A stretch of DNA of 13,431 nt, taken from positions 1-13,431 of the forward strand of contig CAJUPF010000077.1 in the NCBI GenBank assembly GCA_910588565.1. Reading direction: 5' to 3'. Under the pieces are notes generated by a model. That model ran no database searches. It was given only the letters and a program-made list of their open reading frames with translations, and was not told the origin of the DNA. Below, piece after piece: positions 7,156 through 13,431 of this stretch (positions within the stretch are counted from its first letter, which is position 1; each line of letters begins with the position of its first letter). The stretch comes from an uncultured Lachnospiraceae bacterium. GTDB lineage: Bacteria; Bacillota; Clostridia; Lachnospirales; Lachnospiraceae. A program made the position numbers and the translations under genes.

Positions 7156-7184
7156 TTGCAACTTCCTTTTAAGTATGCTATTAT
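7156..7184 (+). promoter_or_regulatory. Sigma-A-type promoter of the ACT-hom operon
   Basis: A -35-like TTGCAA (7156-7161) is separated by 17 nt from -10-like TATTAT (7179-7184), with an extended -10 TG at 7176-7177. Spacing is optimal and the site follows the terminator. Transcription would start near 7191, leaving a leader of about 55 nt. Confidence 0.7.
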
Positions 7185-7207
7185 CTTTCGGATGAGAACA
7201 GTTGTAG

Positions 7208-7222
7208 CTGTGTGGCACACAG
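7208..7222 (+). promoter_or_regulatory. Small hairpin in the operon leader
   Basis: A perfect 6-bp stem (CTGTGT, loop GGC, ACACAG) lies just downstream of the predicted start of transcription and 7 nt before the SD GGAGG (7230-7234). It could be an operator half-site pair or an RNA element affecting initiation. No anti-terminator or terminator alternative was seen. Confidence 0.3.
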
Positions 7223-7246
7223 AACAGATGGAGGAAGACAGACGTT

Positions 7247-7690
7247 ATGGCAGGGAAAGCGGAGTATTTTGTCTTACGGGAGAAGGCCATACCGGAGGTG
7301 CTTTTAAAGGTAGTGGAGGCGAAGCGTCTGCTGGACCTTGGAAAAGCGGCCAGTGTGCAGGAGGCTGCGGATGCAGTAGGTATCAGCCGCAGTTCTTTTT
7401 ATAAATATAAAGATGATATTTTTCCTTTTCATGACAACTCCAGGGGAAGGACGATTACCATGATGATCCAGATGGATGATATTCCAGGACTTTTGTCTGT
7501 GGTGTTAAAGTCGGTTGCGGATTATCAGGCGAATGTTCTGACGATCCATCAGAGTATTCCGGTGGGAGGCGTCGCCTCTTTGACCATAAGTGTAGAAGTG
7601 CTGCCGGATACCGGGGACATTTCCCGTATGGTAGAGGAGATAGAAGGAAAAACGGGAGTTCATTATTTAAAAATACTTGCCAGAGAGTAG
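7247..7690 (+). CDS. PheB-like ACT domain protein (UPF0735 type) with HTH
   Basis: This 147-residue cytoplasmic protein matches the usual length of the PheB/UPF0735 family. Residues ~36-56 resemble a helix-turn-helix (SVQEAADAVGISRSSFYKYK). Residues ~70-144 form an ACT domain (TITMMIQMDDIPGLLSVVL), a fold that commonly binds amino acids. The family is often found beside homoserine dehydrogenase or phenylalanine genes, and the combination suggests an amino-acid-responsive regulator. It is the first gene of the hom operon and may regulate it; that is inference. The SD GGAGG is a rather long 12 nt from the ATG. Confidence 0.85.
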   Translation: MAGKAEYFVLREKAIPEVLLKVVEAKRLLDLGKAASVQEAADAVGISRSSFYKYKDDIFPFHDNSRGRTITMMIQMDDIPGLLSVVLKSVADYQANVLTIHQSIPVGGVASLTISVEVLPDTGDISRMVEEIEGKTGVHYLKILARE

Positions 7691-7719
7691 AAAAAACGTG
7701 AATAAAGCAGGATTACATG

Positions 7720-7747
7720 CAGCCGGAAGCGATAGTATAACCGGCTG
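7720..7747 (+). promoter_or_regulatory. Stem-loop just before the hom ribosome binding site
   Basis: CAGCCGG (7720-7726) pairs perfectly with CCGGCTG (7741-7747) around a 14-nt AT-rich loop, ending 4 nt before the SD AAAGGAGG (7752-7759). There is no T-run, so it is not a terminator. It could affect RNA stability or tune hom translation relative to the ACT gene. Confidence 0.4.
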
Positions 7748-7764
7748 AGCAAAAGGAGGATACC

Positions 7765-8967
7765 ATGATAAAAGCAGCAGTAATGGGATATGGGACGATT
7801 GGTTCCGGCGTTGTGGAAGTGCTGGATATTAACAGAGAAGGGATTGCCAAACGGGCCGGAGATGGAATCGAGGTAAAATATGTACTGGATCTTAGGGATT
7901 TCCCGGGAGAGCCGATAGCGGATAAAGTAATCCATGATTATCAGACGATTGTAAACGATCCGGAGGTTCAGATTGTTGTAGAGACAATGGGAGGCGTAGA
8001 GCCTGCATATACGTTTGTCAAAGCAATGCTAGAAGCGGGAAAACATGTGACGACATCCAATAAAGCCCTTGTGGCGGATAAAGGTGCGGAACTGATTGCC
8101 CTTGCAAAAGAGAAACAGGTTAATTTTTTATTTGAAGCAAGCGTAGGCGGCGGCATTCCGATTATCCGTCCGTTGAATTCTTCTCTGACAGCAGATGAGA
8201 TTGAAGAGATTACAGGTATTTTAAATGGAACGACCAATTATATGATGACTAAAATGATGGGAGACGGCTCAGAATTTGAGGACGTTTTGAAAGACGCCCA
8301 GGCGAAGGGATATGCCGAGAAAGATCCTACGGCAGACATTGAAGGATATGACGCCTGCCGCAAAATTGCGATTTTAACCTCGCTGGCATGCGGGCAGCAG
8401 GTGGATTATACGGATATCCATACGGAAGGCATTACCAAAATCTCTGCGTTGGATATGAAGTATGCGAAACAGATGGGACGTGCGATTAAACTGTTAGCTT
8501 CCAGTAAAAAGACAGAGGAAGGATATGCCGCGATGGTTGCGCCGTTTTTATTGTCGCCGGAGCATCCGCTGTATAATGTAAACGATGTGTTTAACGCTGT
8601 ATTTGTCCGGGGGAATGTACTTGGAGACGCTATGTTTTACGGAAGCGGCGCAGGCAAACTGCCGACAGCTTCTGCGGTTGTGGCGGATATGGTGGATATC
8701 GCAAAACATCTGAAGCGGAATATTTCGGTTGACTGGAGTTCGAAGAAACTGGATCTGGTGGACTTTGGCAGTATAGAACATGCATTTTTTGTAAGGACAT
8801 CTTCTGAAAAAGAACGGATAACAGAAGTGTTCGGCGATGTGGAATTTGTAGAGATAGCGGATTGTTCCGGAGAAATTGGTTTTATTACAGGGACTATGGC
8901 GGAAAAAGTATTTGCGGAGAACGCAGCGAAACTTAACGTGCTTTCTGTAATTCGTATGGGAAAATAG
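7765..8967 (+). CDS. hom: Homoserine dehydrogenase
   Basis: The enzyme reduces aspartate-semialdehyde to homoserine with NAD(P)H, the branch point to threonine and methionine. The 400-residue product shows the Rossmann motif GYGTIG (8-13) and Lys100 in TTSNKALV. NGTTNYM starts at 154, and the family signature runs through AKGYAEKDPTADIEGYDACRK, with Asp196 and the catalytic Lys200. The C-terminal ~75 residues (HAFFVRTSS, then GEIGFITGTMAE) look like a short divergent ACT-like domain; many bacterial homologues are ~430 residues with a full ACT domain. An excellent SD (AAAGGAGG) is 5 nt from the ATG. It lies 74 nt after the ACT gene and 25 nt before the next gene. Confidence 0.95.
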   Translation: MIKAAVMGYGTIGSGVVEVLDINREGIAKRAGDGIEVKYVLDLRDFPGEPIADKVIHDYQTIVNDPEVQIVVETMGGVEPAYTFVKAMLEAGKHVTTSNKALVADKGAELIALAKEKQVNFLFEASVGGGIPIIRPLNSSLTADEIEEITGILNGTTNYMMTKMMGDGSEFEDVLKDAQAKGYAEKDPTADIEGYDACRKIAILTSLACGQQVDYTDIHTEGITKISALDMKYAKQMGRAIKLLASSKKTEEGYAAMVAPFLLSPEHPLYNVNDVFNAVFVRGNVLGDAMFYGSGAGKLPTASAVVADMVDIAKHLKRNISVDWSSKKLDLVDFGSIEHAFFVRTSSEKERITEVFGDVEFVEIADCSGEIGFITGTMAEKVFAENAAKLNVLSVIRMGK

Positions 8968-8992
8968 GAACAGTAAAAGAGGAGTTTTGATT

Positions 8993-10195
8993 ATGAAATA
9001 TCTGGTAATTTTAGGGGACGGTATGGCGGACCGTCCCATGGAAGCCCTGGGGAATCTGACGCCCCTTGCATATGCAAAAACCCCTATGATGGATGAGCTT
9101 GCATCCAAAGGGGAAATTGGAATGGTGCATACGATTCCGGATGGGATGAGTCCGGGGAGCGACACGGCAAATCTTTCTGTCCTGGGTTATGATCCAAGGA
9201 AATATTATTCCGGACGTTCACCTTTAGAGGCGCTTAGTATCGGTATCCCGATGAAGGATACAGATATTGCCCTGCGGTGTAATCTTGTAACGCTTTCCGA
9301 AGAGGAAAAACAGTATGAAGACCGCAAGGTACTTGACCATAGCTCTGGGGAAATTTCCACGGAGGATGCGGCGGTATTATTAGAAGCAGTCAGAAAAGAG
9401 CTGGAGACAGAGGAGTTCCATTATTATGTGGGAACCAGTTACAGGCATCTTTTGATCTGGGAAAACGGGGAAGTATTAAACCTGGTGCAGCCGCATGATA
9501 TTCTTGGACAAAATATCGGGGATAAATTACCAAAGCAGCCGTATCTTCGTGAAATGATGAAACGAAGTTATGAGATTCTTGTCAATCATCCGTTGAATGC
9601 GAAACGCAGAACACAAGGGTTAAACCCGGCAAATTCCTGCTGGTTCTGGGGCGCCGGAACAAAACCGGCACTGTCTTCTTTTGAAGAAAAAACGGGAAAA
9701 ACAGGAGCTATGATTTCTGCTGTGGATTTGCTGAAAGGAATTGCGGTCGGCTCTTCCATGAAAGTGATTACGGTAGAAGGCGCAAATGGAGGCCTGCATA
9801 CGAATTATGAAGGAAAGGCCCAGGCGGCGGTTGATGTTTTGACAAAGGATGGATACGATTTCGTCTATGTGCATTTAGAGGCGCCGGATGAAATGGGGCA
9901 TCAGGGCAGCGTGGAACGAAAGGTACAGGCCATTGAGAATTTGGATACGCGTATCATCCGTCCGATTGTGGAAGGGCTTCGGGCAGCAGGAGAGGAGTTC
10001 CGTATGGTGATACTGCCGGATCATCCGACGCCGATTTCGATTCGGACACATACGGCGGACAATGTACCATATTTGCTGTACGACAGTACAATGGAAGCAG
10101 GGAATACCTGGAAATACAACGAAGCAGAAGCAGAACGGGCAGGGAATTATATTTCCGAAGGACATTCCCTGATCCAATATCTTTTCAAAGCATAA
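8993..10195 (+). CDS. Cofactor-independent phosphoglycerate mutase-like protein, proposed homoserine kinase
   Basis: This is a 400-residue member of the alkaline phosphatase superfamily, of the archaeal-type (ApgM-like) phosphoglycerate mutase group. Likely metal and phosphate ligands are Asp9 in LGDGMAD, Ser56 in SPGSDTANLSVLGYDP, Asp299 and His303 in DEMGHQG, Asp343-His344 in LPDHPTPI, and His353 in HTADNVPY. The subgroup found beside hom and aspartate kinase has been proposed, from gene context, to be a homoserine kinase (TIGR02535 model as I recall it). No GHMP-type thrB is present in this operon, which supports that view. ATG 8993 is chosen because GAGGAG (8979-8984) is 8 nt away; an in-frame TTG at 8987 is too close. 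Glycolytic mutase activity remains possible. Confidence 0.85.
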   Translation: MKYLVILGDGMADRPMEALGNLTPLAYAKTPMMDELASKGEIGMVHTIPDGMSPGSDTANLSVLGYDPRKYYSGRSPLEALSIGIPMKDTDIALRCNLVTLSEEEKQYEDRKVLDHSSGEISTEDAAVLLEAVRKELETEEFHYYVGTSYRHLLIWENGEVLNLVQPHDILGQNIGDKLPKQPYLREMMKRSYEILVNHPLNAKRRTQGLNPANSCWFWGAGTKPALSSFEEKTGKTGAMISAVDLLKGIAVGSSMKVITVEGANGGLHTNYEGKAQAAVDVLTKDGYDFVYVHLEAPDEMGHQGSVERKVQAIENLDTRIIRPIVEGLRAAGEEFRMVILPDHPTPISIRTHTADNVPYLLYDSTMEAGNTWKYNEAEAERAGNYISEGHSLIQYLFKA

Positions 10196-10207
10196 GGAGT
10201 AAGCGTG

Positions 10208-11527
10208 ATGGTAAAAGTAGTAAAATTCGGCGGCAGCTCTCTGGCGAGCGCAGCACAGTTTTCAAAGGTAGGAGATATTATCCGCTCGGATGAGAGCAGG
10301 AAATATGTAATTCCTAGTGCGCCTGGGAAACGGAATGATAAAGATACAAAAGTAACGGATATGCTCTATCAATGTTATGCTGCTGCAGAAGCAGATGAAG
10401 ATTTTAAACCGAAATTAAAAAAGATCAAAGAGAGATACGATTCTATTATTAACGGACTTCATCTAAAAGTTTCTCTGGAAGAAGAATTTCGTATTATAGC
10501 GGAGAATTTTGCCAATAAGGCCGGAAAAGAGTATGCGGCCTCCCGTGGAGAATATCTGAATGGAATTATTATGGCGGCATATCTGGGATATGAATTTATC
10601 GATGCGGCGGAGGTGGTATTTTTTGACAAAAACGGAGATTTTGATCCGGAGAAGACGAACCGGGTAATGTCAAAACGGTTAAAGAAAGCAGAGCGTGCCG
10701 TAATTCCGGGATTTTACGGTTCCAAAGAAGACGGTACGGTGCATACGTTTTCCAGGGGCGGGTCTGATATTACAGGCTCGATTGTGGCAAAGGCAGCCGA
10801 CGCGGATCTGTATGAAAACTGGACCGATGTATCAGGCTTTCTGATTGCAGATCCATCCATTATCCAGAATCCGGAAGTGATCAAAGTTATTACTTACAGG
10901 GAACTGAGGGAGCTTTCTTATATGGGGGCAACCGTTCTGCATGAAGACGCGGTATTTCCGGTGCGCAAAGCGGGGATTCCCATTAATATCCGCAATACCA
11001 ATAAGCCAGGGGACGAGGGTACGCTGATTGTAGAGAATACCTGTCATCATTCCAAATATACGATTACCGGAATTGCCGGGAAAAAAGGCTTTGTAGCGGT
11101 AAATATCGATAAAGATATGATGAATTCCGAAGTTGGATTTGGCAGAAAAGTGCTGACTGCGTTTGAGCAGAACGGAATTTCTTTTGAACATATGCCTTCC
11201 GGGATAGATACGATGACGGTTTTTGTGCATCAGGAGGAATTTGAAGGCAAAGAGCAGCAGGTATTGTCCGCGATAAACCGCCTGGCAGATCCGGATACCA
11301 TTGATCTTGAGGCGGATTTGGCGCTGATTGCAGTCGTTGGCAGGGGAATGCGCTCCACGAGAGGAACAGCCGGAAGAATTTTCTCTGCATTGTCCCATGC
11401 GAATGTAAATGTTAAGATGATCGATCAGGGGTCAAGCGAGCTGAATATTATTATCGGCGTGGCAAACAGTGATTTTGAGACGGCAATTGAAGCGATTTAT
11501 GATATTTTTGTAAAGACACAGCTTTAG
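10208..11527 (+). CDS. lysC: Aspartate kinase
   Basis: The enzyme phosphorylates aspartate, the first step toward lysine, threonine and methionine. The 439-residue product starts with VKFGGSSLAS (kinase nucleotide motif). It has RGEYLNG (113-119), SRGGSDITG (182-190) and the WTDVSGFLIADP segment, followed from about residue 285 by two ACT-type regulatory domains that probably give feedback control. The insert VIPSAPGKRNDKDTKVTD near 35-52 is typical of clostridial-type monofunctional enzymes. ATG 10208 is preferred (AAGGAG 8 nt upstream, overlapping the previous stop); GTG 10205 is possible. Which isoenzyme it is (Thr- or Lys-sensitive) is not certain; the neighbours favour a threonine role, so the symbol is generic. 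Confidence 0.93.
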   Translation: MVKVVKFGGSSLASAAQFSKVGDIIRSDESRKYVIPSAPGKRNDKDTKVTDMLYQCYAAAEADEDFKPKLKKIKERYDSIINGLHLKVSLEEEFRIIAENFANKAGKEYAASRGEYLNGIIMAAYLGYEFIDAAEVVFFDKNGDFDPEKTNRVMSKRLKKAERAVIPGFYGSKEDGTVHTFSRGGSDITGSIVAKAADADLYENWTDVSGFLIADPSIIQNPEVIKVITYRELRELSYMGATVLHEDAVFPVRKAGIPINIRNTNKPGDEGTLIVENTCHHSKYTITGIAGKKGFVAVNIDKDMMNSEVGFGRKVLTAFEQNGISFEHMPSGIDTMTVFVHQEEFEGKEQQVLSAINRLADPDTIDLEADLALIAVVGRGMRSTRGTAGRIFSALSHANVNVKMIDQGSSELNIIIGVANSDFETAIEAIYDIFVKTQL

Positions 11528-11540
11528 AAATTGGATTTTG

Positions 11541-11571
11541 GGGCATTTTCTTTGGAAAACAGAAGATGCCC
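11541..11571 (+). terminator. Terminator-like hairpin after aspartate kinase
   Basis: GGGCATTTTC (11541-11550) pairs with GAAGATGCCC (11562-11571) through ten pairs including one wobble, around an 11-nt loop. The following sequence is T-rich but interrupted (TGTTCTTGTGTT). It probably ends the amino-acid operon, with imperfect efficiency. Confidence 0.6.
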
Positions 11572-11656
11572 TGTTCTTGTGTTATAGCTTGTGGGAAGGC
11601 GCGGATAATACCAAAAAAGCAGATGATGCGAAAAATATTAAGCGGGGGGAATTGTC

Positions 11657-12958
11657 ATGGATTATATCAGAGAGTTGCTGTCAAAAGTGAGTGAGGAGAT
11701 CAAAGAACAGGGATATCGTTCTACTTCTGTAACAGGATATAATATATTTCGTATTTTAAAGATGACAGAACAGGAAGTCATTATGTGCCGTTTCCTGGCG
11801 GATTTATTAAATCCGGAAGGGGAGCATGGATGCGGAATCTTATTTTTGAAATCATTTCTGCAGAATGTATTAAAAGAAACACGGGTCAATGATACGCTTC
11901 TGATGCATACAGATGTGTTCAGGGAAGTTATGATTGACGGAGCCAGAAGAATTGATCTGGTTATTGAGAATGCCCGGTTTTTGATCCCGATTGAAGTGAA
12001 AATTTATGCCAAAGAACAGAACGGGCAGTGCTTTGATTATTATGCTTATGCAAGGCAGTATGATAAGGACACACAGCTTGTCTATCTGACAAGGCATGGG
12101 AGCCTGCCGTCAGAATACAGCAGGAGAAGCAAAGATGGTACGGAAATTGTATCAGATGACAGCATAATGTGTATTTCCTGGGAACGTGATATTTATGAAT
12201 GGCTGGACAGCGTGCTTCCCAGGCTGGAAGATCCGGTTATAAAAGCGGTGATCATGCAGTATATGGAGGCAATCGACAGCTTTACAGACAGAAAGGATGG
12301 CAGAATTATGGAAACATGTCTGGATATCTTATACGAATCCGCAGATTTTTTCAGTGCGGGAATACAGATAGAAAAAACTGTGAAAGCGGCCAAGCTGAAG
12401 CTGATACAGCTTGTATTTGATGATTTTAAAAAAGAAATGGAGCATATAACGTCTGTATATGGGCTGGAACTGGAACAGGAAGCCAAGTATTATGATTATA
12501 CGGAAGGAAGCTATGAGGAATTTTATGACAGGGGCAGTACATATCCTGGCCTGAATTATATTGTAAAAAATGCTGGATTTCAAAACGGCAGCCTGCAGAT
12601 GTGGTTTCGGATTGAAATTGAATATAGCCTTTATGCGGGGTTTGTGATATTTGACAGAGAGGCCCGCACAAAAGACGGGCAGGCAAAAGGGCGTGAAGTG
12701 GATCATATAACAGATGAACTGGCGGAAGAGGCTTCCCGGTATCTGGAAAAGGATATTATCACGCCGGTGGGCTGGTGGCTGGCATGGTGCTATTCAAATG
12801 GAAAGCGCCAGGAAGATTACTATACGGATGTGCCGGATTTTATGCATATGAATCCTTGTGCGATGGAACTTGCGGACAATCAGAAGCGGCTGGAATTTGT
12901 AAGACAGGCAGTCCGTATGTTTGAGGATCATCTTCTGAAATTCCTGATACACGGCTGA
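11657..12958 (+). CDS. PD-(D/E)XK nuclease superfamily protein
   Basis: This 433-residue cytoplasmic protein resembles the PDDEXK_4 group. The core is visible as RRIDLVI (Asp100), then PIEVK (Glu113 and Lys115), followed by an acidic-aromatic helix with Gln121 and Gln124 (EQNGQCFDYYAYARQY). An upstream helix holds EQEVIMCRFLADLLNP (38-53). The C-terminal half (~215-433) has no motif I recognise. The biological role is unknown; members are usually single genes and some may act in defence or DNA repair. It has a G-rich SD at 11644-11650 and no clear promoter or partner gene. It sits alone between housekeeping genes, suggesting an accessory insertion, though its base composition is not obviously foreign. 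Confidence 0.8.
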   Translation: MDYIRELLSKVSEEIKEQGYRSTSVTGYNIFRILKMTEQEVIMCRFLADLLNPEGEHGCGILFLKSFLQNVLKETRVNDTLLMHTDVFREVMIDGARRIDLVIENARFLIPIEVKIYAKEQNGQCFDYYAYARQYDKDTQLVYLTRHGSLPSEYSRRSKDGTEIVSDDSIMCISWERDIYEWLDSVLPRLEDPVIKAVIMQYMEAIDSFTDRKDGRIMETCLDILYESADFFSAGIQIEKTVKAAKLKLIQLVFDDFKKEMEHITSVYGLELEQEAKYYDYTEGSYEEFYDRGSTYPGLNYIVKNAGFQNGSLQMWFRIEIEYSLYAGFVIFDREARTKDGQAKGREVDHITDELAEEASRYLEKDIITPVGWWLAWCYSNGKRQEDYYTDVPDFMHMNPCAMELADNQKRLEFVRQAVRMFEDHLLKFLIHG

Positions 12959-12974
12959 TTTCACTGTGTGCCGC

Positions 12975-13003
12975 TTTACAGCATCCGTTTTTTCCAGTAT
13001 AAT
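12975..13003 (+). promoter_or_regulatory. Sigma-A-type promoter of pyrC
   Basis: TTTACA (12975-12980) and a perfect TATAAT (12998-13003) are separated by exactly 17 nt. Transcription would start near 13010, giving an ~80-nt leader before the pyrC start. The leader shows no strong terminator, so classical attenuation is not evident. Confidence 0.8.
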
Positions 13004-13091
13004 TACGGTATTAAGAGCAGGATAAACTTTCATACTACAAAAGATGTGGCAGTATACAAATACGGAGCAGAAACAGAGAGGTGGTCCACAT

Positions 13092-13431
13092 ATGAAATTA
13101 TTAATTCAAAACGGCAGAGTCATTGACCCTGCTTCTAAAATGGATGCGGTGTCCGATCTTTTAGTGGAGGACGGCAGAATTTTAAAGGTAGAGAAGAATA
13201 TCGAAGAAGAAGCGGATCAGACAATTGATGCAAAGGGATGTTTTGTAATGCCGGGATTTATTGATCTTCATGTACATTTGCGAGATCCTGGTTTTGAGGA
13301 AAAAGAGACAGTGGCTACTGGGGCAAAGGCAGCTGCAAGAGGCGGTTTTACAACGATTCTTGCTATGCCGAATACAAAACCTGTAGTAGACGATGCAGAC
13401 GTTGTAAGTTATGTACATCAGAAAGCCAAAA
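13092..13431 (+). CDS. pyrC: Dihydroorotase, N-terminal part (cut by window edge)
   Basis: Dihydroorotase cyclises carbamoyl-aspartate to dihydroorotate in pyrimidine synthesis. The first 113 residues are present. MKLLIQNGRVIDPASK starts the amidohydrolase beta-sandwich, VMPGFIDLHVHLRDPG carries the metal-binding HxH and the substrate-binding Arg, and GGFTTILAMPNTKPV is the conserved next segment. These fit the class I (pyrC-type) enzyme; the frame is open to the window end. SD AGAGGTGG (13077-13084) is 7 nt from the ATG. It has its own promoter and is probably the first gene of a pyrimidine operon. Confidence 0.95.
   Translation, partial: MKLLIQNGRVIDPASKMDAVSDLLVEDGRILKVEKNIEEEADQTIDAKGCFVMPGFIDLHVHLRDPGFEEKETVATGAKAAARGGFTTILAMPNTKPVVDDADVVSYVHQKAK

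Noticed and set aside
7192..7404. Leader peptide or small ORF overlapping the start of the ACT gene
   Set aside because: It starts almost at the predicted transcript start without an SD, has no run of regulatory amino-acid codons, and is out of frame with a well-supported gene.
8548..9165. Antisense reading frame (205 codons) opposite hom and the next gene
   Set aside because: It spans the junction of two well-supported genes and has no recognisable domain or initiation signal.
13071..13091. PyrR-type binding loop at the pyrC ribosome binding site (CAGAGAGG motif)
   Set aside because: The loop-like bases are present, but no flanking stem could be paired, and no terminator/antiterminator follows. 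The motif overlaps a normal SD and may be chance.

Overview
The window looks like a chromosomal segment of a Gram-positive, moderately low-GC Clostridia member, most likely Lachnospiraceae-like. The reasons are strong purine-rich Shine-Dalgarno (SD) sites, the family types (CdaR/PucR-like regulator beside ftsEX, PheB-type ACT protein, clostridial-type aspartate kinase) and the gene order. This placement is inferred from gene content; no 16S or other phylogenetic marker was analysed. All credible genes are on the + strand, and no rRNA, tRNA, CRISPR, insertion sequence or prophage was seen.

Region 1 (1-2849) holds the end of an upstream transcript (hairpin at the left edge), a CdaR/PucR-like regulator and the cell-division ABC pair ftsE-ftsX in a tight operon. 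Region 2 (2850-3249) is a 400-base gap without a gene. It contains a long inverted repeat, a palindromic terminator-like hairpin and a tandem pair of ~47-nt imperfect repeats. In related Clostridia a secreted peptidoglycan hydrolase often lies between ftsX and the S41 protease; none is present here.

Region 3 (3250-7009) has an S41 carboxy-terminal processing protease, a VanZ-family membrane protein overlapping it by four bases, prfB (release factor 2), and a TPM-domain membrane protein with a very Arg-rich tail. prfB needs a +1 programmed frameshift at codon 26, and the in-frame stop there is UAA instead of the usual UGA. A clear terminator at 7064-7093 closes this block.

Region 4 (7156-11571) is an aspartate-family amino-acid operon. 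It has a good promoter, a PheB-like HTH-ACT protein, homoserine dehydrogenase, an alkaline-phosphatase-superfamily protein of the phosphoglycerate-mutase-like type proposed to act as homoserine kinase, and aspartate kinase, followed by a terminator-like hairpin. Together these could carry aspartate to phosphohomoserine, apart from aspartate-semialdehyde dehydrogenase and threonine synthase, which must lie elsewhere.

Region 5 (11657-13431) contains a stand-alone PD-(D/E)XK nuclease-superfamily protein of unknown role, then a good promoter and the first 113 codons of dihydroorotase (pyrC), cut by the window edge.

Most of the window is ordinary housekeeping sequence. The items most worth a second look are the UAA-type prfB frameshift site, the gap and repeats after ftsX, the proposed homoserine kinase and the orphan nuclease.
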